Assembly: GCA_001916965.1 (NCBI GenBank) | Contig: MNTL01000058.1 | Coordinates: 4,103 to 68,102 of the forward strand | Direction of reading: 5' to 3' | From: Roseburia sp. CAG:10041_57 | Lineage (GTDB): Bacteria; Bacillota; Clostridia; Lachnospirales; Lachnospiraceae | DNA: 64,000 nucleotides | Shown: positions 60,184 through 64,000 of the stretch, piece by piece | Layout of the letters: each line of letters begins with the position of its first letter | Position numbering within the stretch: the stretch's first letter is position 1 | Program-made: the position numbers and the translations under genes | Notes under the pieces: model-generated | The model's input: only the letters and a program-made list of their open reading frames with translations | What the model was told of the DNA's origin: nothing | Databases searched by the model: none

Positions 60184-61503
60184 ATGAAAAGGAAGATATA
60201 TATACATTGTATGGCTCTGGCGGTCATTGCCATATTAGAAACGTTGCTGCTCACGCTGGGAGTGTCATATGACATGCTTAAGAAGCAGGTCATGGAAGAA
60301 ATACGCTCTTATGCGTATTTAATATCAGATATAGCGCAGCAGGAAGAGATTCCATGGGAGAGATTCGATTCCAGTCAGGAAGAACTCAGAGTTACAATAG
60401 TAGAGAATGACGGAATTGTAATATATGATAATTATGCAGATGCTTCCAGGATGGAGAATCATGCACAAAGAGAAGAAATACAGGAAGCCATGCAGTCAGG
60501 AGAGGGCGAAAGCATAAGGAATTCTGATACATTATCACAGAATCTGTTTTATTATGCTGTTAAGAATTCTGATGGATATGTTATCCGTGTATCCAAGCAG
60601 GCAAGTAATATATGGGGGATTTTATTCAGAATGCTGCCTCTGATGGGATGTATCGTGGCTCTTTTACTGGTAATCTGTGCAGCACTGGCTCGTTTCATTA
60701 CCTATAAGATGATAAAGCCGATAGAAAATGTTGCGCAGCATATGGATGATCTGGATTCAGTAGAGGTCTATGATGAGTTGAAGCCTTTTGTGGCAACGAT
60801 CAGTAAACAGCATGAAGACATTATGAAGAGTGCAACGATGCGTCAGGAATTTACGGCGAATGTCTCTCATGAACTCAAGACTCCGCTGACCTCCATATCA
60901 GGATATGCAGAGCTGATGGAGAATAATCTGGTAGATGGTGAGAATGTTGTAAATTTTGCCAGTGCGATTCATAAGAATGCAGACAGGCTATTGACGCTGA
61001 TCAATGATATCATCCGTCTGTCTGAACTGGATGGGGTGCAGGCTGCACCTGAATTTGAGGAGCTGGATCTGTATGCCATTGTGCAGAACTGTGTACAGAC
61101 GTTACAGGTCAATGCACGTAATCATAACGTCAGCATCAGTGCCAAGGGAACAGGGCAGTTGATCAAAGCCAACAGACAGATGATAGAAGAGCTTGTATAC
61201 AATCTGTGTGACAATGCAATACGTTATAATAAAGAAGGTGGCAAGGTGGAAGCCGGTGTGGCACGTACCAGGGAAGGTGTACAGCTGATCGTGCAGGATA
61301 ATGGAATTGGAATTCCAAAGGAACATCAGGAAAGGATATTTGAACGTTTCTACCGTGTGGACAAATCCAGATCCAAGGAGACCGGAGGAACCGGACTTGG
61401 ACTTGCTATCGTAAAACATATTGCGCAGGTACATAATGCTTCGCTGGAGGTAATCAGTGAGGAAGGTCAGGGTACCAAGATTCTAGTTACTTTCCATGCA
61501 TAA
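60184..61503 (+). CDS. PhoR-type sensor histidine kinase
   Basis: The start is probably ATG 60184 (MKRKIYIHCMALAVIAILET), after GGAAGGACAGGG, giving 439 residues; a GTG at 60118 is an alternative. It has transmembrane segment 1 at about 8-27, an extracytoplasmic region of about 120 residues, and transmembrane segment 2 near 150-172 (PLMGCIVALLLVICAALARF). A HAMP-like linker is followed by HisKA with FTANVSHELKTPLTSISGYA (phospho-acceptor His229). The HATPase has VYNLCDNAIRYNKEGG, VQDNGIGIPKEHQERIFERF and GGTGLGLAIVKHI. It phosphorylates the regulator encoded upstream. Confidence 0.92.
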   Translation: MKRKIYIHCMALAVIAILETLLLTLGVSYDMLKKQVMEEIRSYAYLISDIAQQEEIPWERFDSSQEELRVTIVENDGIVIYDNYADASRMENHAQREEIQEAMQSGEGESIRNSDTLSQNLFYYAVKNSDGYVIRVSKQASNIWGILFRMLPLMGCIVALLLVICAALARFITYKMIKPIENVAQHMDDLDSVEVYDELKPFVATISKQHEDIMKSATMRQEFTANVSHELKTPLTSISGYAELMENNLVDGENVVNFASAIHKNADRLLTLINDIIRLSELDGVQAAPEFEELDLYAIVQNCVQTLQVNARNHNVSISAKGTGQLIKANRQMIEELVYNLCDNAIRYNKEGGKVEAGVARTREGVQLIVQDNGIGIPKEHQERIFERFYRVDKSRSKETGGTGLGLAIVKHIAQVHNASLEVISEEGQGTKILVTFHA

Positions 61504-61563
61504 TAAGTGTACTGCATATTTATTCATTCGAGACACAAGATAACGCACACGAAAAAACAGTAA

Positions 61564-61626
61564 AACGTACAATTATTTGTGAAATAATCACAATGAAATT
61601 CAGCAAAATATACCAAATTGTACGTT
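61564..61626. promoter_or_regulatory. Paired inverted repeats upstream of gdhA
   Basis: AACGTACAATT at 61564-61574 and its exact complement AATTGTACGTT at 61616-61626 flank 41 bp containing a smaller hairpin ATTATTT-GTG-AAATAAT. They lie just before the gdhA promoter and could be an operator bound by a regulator or the 3' hairpin of the kinase transcript. Confidence 0.5.
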
Positions 61627-61641
61627 ACAGTAGATTTCTGA

Positions 61642-61670
61642 TTGTGCATGAAAAAAAATTCGATTATAAT
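61642..61670 (+). promoter_or_regulatory. Sigma-A-type promoter of gdhA
   Basis: TTGTGC at 61642-61647 and TATAAT at 61665-61670 are separated by 17 bp. About 100 bp of untranslated leader follows before the start codon. Confidence 0.7.
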
Positions 61671-61774
61671 ATGTTTTGAGAAAAATTTAGCACGGTAAAG
61701 TGATGTTGTATCCGGCAGTGCCAGAGGGATTTCTCATAATTCTATGTATACTAAACTAAGGAGGTTTTATTACA

Positions 61775-63133
61775 ATGTCTTATGTAGATGAAGTACTTGA
61801 GTCAGTAAAGAAAAAGAATGCAAGTGAACCTGAATTTTTACAGGCCGTAACAGAGGTTCTTGATTCATTGAGACCTGTTATTGATGCTAATGAGGATTTA
61901 TACAGAAAGAATGCAATTTTGGAGAGAATTACAGAACCGGATCGTCAGATTATGTTCCGTGTACCTTGGGTAGATGATAAGGGACAGGTTCAGGTCAACA
62001 GAGGTTTCCGTGTACAGTTCAACAATGCAATTGGACCTTACAAGGGAGGTTTAAGACTTCATCCTTCTGTAAACCTTGGTATTATTAAGTTCTTAGGTTT
62101 CGAGCAGGTATTCAAGAATTCACTTACAACACTTCCTATCGGTGGTGGTAAAGGTGGTTCCGACTTCGATCCTAAGGGTAAGTCAGACAGAGAAATCATG
62201 GCATTCTGCCAGAGCTTTATGACAGAGCTTTCCAAATATATCGGCGCAGACGTAGATGTACCTGCTGGTGACATCGGAACAGGCGCAAGAGAGATTGGTT
62301 TCATGTTTGGCCAGTACAAGAGAATCCGTGGATTATTTGAAGGCGTTCTGACAGGTAAGGGACTTACTTATGGTGGATCTCTTGCACGTACAGAAGCTAC
62401 AGGATATGGTCTGTTATACTTAACAAGCGCTTTATTAAAAGATCATGGTATTGATATCGCAGGCAAGACATGTGCAGTATCCGGTTCCGGTAATGTAGCT
62501 ATCTACGCTATCGAAAAGGCACATCAGTTAGGTGCTAAGGTTGTAACATGCTCTGATTCTACAGGCTGGATTTATGATCCTGAAGGAATTGATGTTGCAT
62601 TATTAAAGGAAGTTAAGGAAGTTAAACGTGCACGTCTTACAGAGTACGCAGCAGCTCGTCCATCAGCTGAATATCATGCTAAGCAGAACGGTGAGCATGG
62701 TGTATGGCAGTACAAGGTAGATCTGGCACTTCCTTGCGCAACTCAGAACGAATTAGACATTGAAGATGCTAAGATGTTAGTTGCTAACGGTGTTACATCT
62801 GTAACAGAAGGTGCTAACATGCCTACTACACTGGAAGCAACCAAGTACTTACAGGAGAACGGCGTATTGTTCGTAGGTGGTAAGGCTGCTAACGCAGGTG
62901 GTGTTGCTACTTCCGCATTGGAGATGAGCCAGAACTCCGAGAGACTTCACTGGACATTTGAAGAAGTTGATGGAAAGCTCAAAGGCATCATGGAGACAAT
63001 CTATGCTAACATCAGCGATGCTGCAAAGAGATACAATGCAACTGTTGGTGGTCAGGCAGACTATGTTGCAGGCGCTAACATTGCAGGCTTTGAGAAGGTT
63101 GTAAATGCGATGCTCGCACAGGGTGTTTGCTAA
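61775..63133 (+). CDS. gdhA: NADP-type glutamate dehydrogenase
   Basis: The 452-residue hexameric-type enzyme aminates 2-oxoglutarate to glutamate. Landmarks are FRVPWVDDKGQVQVNRGFRV, FNNAIGPYKGGLRLHPSVNL, LPIGGGKGGSDFDPKGKSD with the catalytic Lys, DVPAGDIGTGAREIGFMFGQ, and a Rossmann fold with VSGSGNVAIYAIEKA. The length and the GGGKGGSDFDPKGKS motif are typical of the bacterial NADP(H) class. The start ATG 61775 follows AAGGAGG. Codons are biased as in highly expressed genes. With the two glutamine synthetases upstream, it completes ammonia assimilation in this region. Confidence 0.96.
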   Translation: MSYVDEVLESVKKKNASEPEFLQAVTEVLDSLRPVIDANEDLYRKNAILERITEPDRQIMFRVPWVDDKGQVQVNRGFRVQFNNAIGPYKGGLRLHPSVNLGIIKFLGFEQVFKNSLTTLPIGGGKGGSDFDPKGKSDREIMAFCQSFMTELSKYIGADVDVPAGDIGTGAREIGFMFGQYKRIRGLFEGVLTGKGLTYGGSLARTEATGYGLLYLTSALLKDHGIDIAGKTCAVSGSGNVAIYAIEKAHQLGAKVVTCSDSTGWIYDPEGIDVALLKEVKEVKRARLTEYAAARPSAEYHAKQNGEHGVWQYKVDLALPCATQNELDIEDAKMLVANGVTSVTEGANMPTTLEATKYLQENGVLFVGGKAANAGGVATSALEMSQNSERLHWTFEEVDGKLKGIMETIYANISDAAKRYNATVGGQADYVAGANIAGFEKVVNAMLAQGVC

Positions 63134-63163
63134 TTAAGAATTTCTAAGATAAAGATTATATGG

Positions 63164-63203
63164 AAAAGTCCTGGAAATACTGAATTTCCGGGGCTTTTTT
63201 TTA
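63164..63203 (+). terminator. Terminator of gdhA
   Basis: AAAAGTCCTGGAAAT (63164-63178) pairs with ATTTCCGGGGCTTTT (63184-63198) with minor wobble, then more T. The following gap up to 63454 contains only the 11-bp repeats. Confidence 0.85.
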
Positions 63204-63283
63204 TGTATTGATAAGACATGCGAATTGTCAGAATATTCATAAATAGAAGATAATTTACGTTGTTTTGAGGTCGTTATATACAC

Positions 63284-63316
63284 GTGATACACAAGTGATA
63301 TACAGGTGGTATACAT
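63284..63316. repeat. Three tandem 11-bp repeats near the integrase gene
   Basis: GTGATACACAA, GTGATATACAG and GTGGTATACAT follow one another without gap. They sit 139 bp beyond the 3' end of the integrase gene, as arm-type binding sites of tyrosine recombinases often do. Confidence 0.6.
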
Positions 63317-63454
63317 TTATTTTTACTGATTTTGAATGCTTTTGGAAGCATTTCCATCCTGTGCTTATCAAGATGATTCAGGCTGAATATGAGTGTAATG
63401 TTTATCATCAGAAACATCATAAGTGTATCCAGCAATCAGTCTTGATTTACTATT

Positions 63455-64000
63455 TTATATCTTGTTCACTTCTGCAAGAAGTTCTTCTAACGTCTTATGG
63501 GTGTAAGTTCCCTTAGTGGTGTCGTTCTTCATACTGTGTCCCATAATCAATTTGATACATACATCATTTGCTCCGGCGCTATCCATGAGTGAAGCAAAGG
63601 TGTGTCTGCCATCGTGGGGCAGGTGTTTCATTTTGAATTTTCCCATGCACGTATTAAAATTACCGTTCATGTAGGTTCCGTAGGTGTAATGATTTCCAAA
63701 CTTGTTATTGATCAGGTATTTCTTGTTTGCGTCGTAGCGGTTCTTGACGAGAGGTATAATCTTATCGTTCAGTGGGATAATTCTGTCTTTCCCGGCTTCG
63801 GTTTTCATGCCACCTACCATGTACTTTTCGTCTAAATGGACATTTTCCGTCTGGATTTCCAATAGCTCGGTTGGTCGCAGTCCGGTATAAATCATAATCA
63901 GGATAATATCTACATTGTTGATTTCATATAGCTTCGACCAGAGTGTTTTGATTTCTTCATCGGAATACCTATCATGTATCTGCTCCGTAGAGTTTGTCCA
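63455..64000 (-). CDS. Tyrosine recombinase (phage/ICE-type integrase), C-terminal part
   Basis: The frame runs in from the right edge without a start, and at least 181 codons are visible. It contains the catalytic domain of a tyrosine recombinase: TGLRPTELLEIQ with the first Arg, MKTEAGKDRIIPL with the Lys strand, HLPHDGRHTFASLMDSAGAN with the HxxR box, IMGHSMKN with the second His, and TKGTYTHKTLEELLAEVNKI with the nucleophile Tyr. All catalytic residues are present, so the protein could be active. Integrases of this kind move phages and integrative conjugative elements. The element itself would lie to the right of the window, with the chromosomal side at gdhA. Confidence 0.88.
   Translation of the reverse strand, partial: WTNSTEQIHDRYSDEEIKTLWSKLYEINNVDIILIMIYTGLRPTELLEIQTENVHLDEKYMVGGMKTEAGKDRIIPLNDKIIPLVKNRYDANKKYLINNKFGNHYTYGTYMNGNFNTCMGKFKMKHLPHDGRHTFASLMDSAGANDVCIKLIMGHSMKNDTTKGTYTHKTLEELLAEVNKI

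Noticed and set aside
63284..63316. Start of a CRISPR array
   Set aside because: The repeats are 11 bp with no spacers and only three units.

Overview
The window reads as chromosome of a gut-type Firmicute, most likely a member of the Lachnospiraceae. The reasons are the family mix (DUF4317 and DUF4474 proteins, type III glutamine synthetase, NADP-type glutamate dehydrogenase, YesN/YesM-type two-component system, an ireB-ruvX-DUF1292 cluster), moderate GC, AGGAGG-type ribosome binding sites and frequent TTG/GTG starts. No rRNA, tRNA, CRISPR array or complete insertion sequence was seen. Only the right edge looks mobile: a partial tyrosine recombinase with three 11-bp tandem repeats beside its 3' end.

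Layout. 1-2530: a partial DUF4474 gene (minus strand), an ECF sigma factor operon with a probable anti-sigma factor and two membrane proteins, and a short remnant of an AAA ATPase. 2777-13033: a galactose/glucose (Mgl-type) ABC transporter followed by a YesN/YesM two-component system and two further sugar-binding proteins. 13075-17315: a hypothetical gene, a chemoreceptor and a diguanylate cyclase. 17298-20558 (minus strand): endonuclease IV, DUF4317 and a double-hemerythrin protein. 20718-31850: OLD-family ATPase, secreted GH25 lysozyme, nicotinate phosphoribosyltransferase with an NrtR-like Nudix protein, a ferredoxin-type aldo/keto reductase, GH28 glycosidase and glycogen phosphorylase. 32081-36117: a NEAT-like surface protein with a FecCD-type metal-chelate ABC transporter. 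36104-41889: alpha-galactosidase with a coupled small zinc-ribbon protein, a divergent AraC regulator, an aconitase-family hydratase and a nitroreductase. 41990-51511: sulfur/tRNA modification (cysteine desulfurase, ThiI, MtaB, TrmR, U32 protein), an HPr-like protein and the conserved ireB-ruvX-DUF1292 block with RNase J and a short MltG-like protein. 51705-63133: two tandem type III glutamine synthetases, an acyltransferase, a Na/Pi cotransporter with a PhoB/PhoR-type pair, and glutamate dehydrogenase.

How the parts fit. The left third is a sugar uptake and sensing island: transporter, two-component sensor and two extra binding proteins that probably report sugar to the kinase. The right third is nitrogen assimilation (glutamine synthetase plus glutamate dehydrogenase) with phosphate uptake between.

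The most striking observation is that the transporter's binding protein (2777..4108) has the galactose-binding fold in circularly permuted order. The segment that is N-terminal in ordinary MglB, carrying the DNF sugar-stacking motif, sits at its C-terminus. A canonical-order homologue lies only 8 kb away (12005..13033). The partner permease also carries an unusual cytoplasmic N-terminal extension of about 220 residues. A second unusual signal is a pair of roughly 155-bp palindromic elements (37477..37633 and 41100..41254) whose core is conserved while their arms differ in sequence but stay self-complementary.
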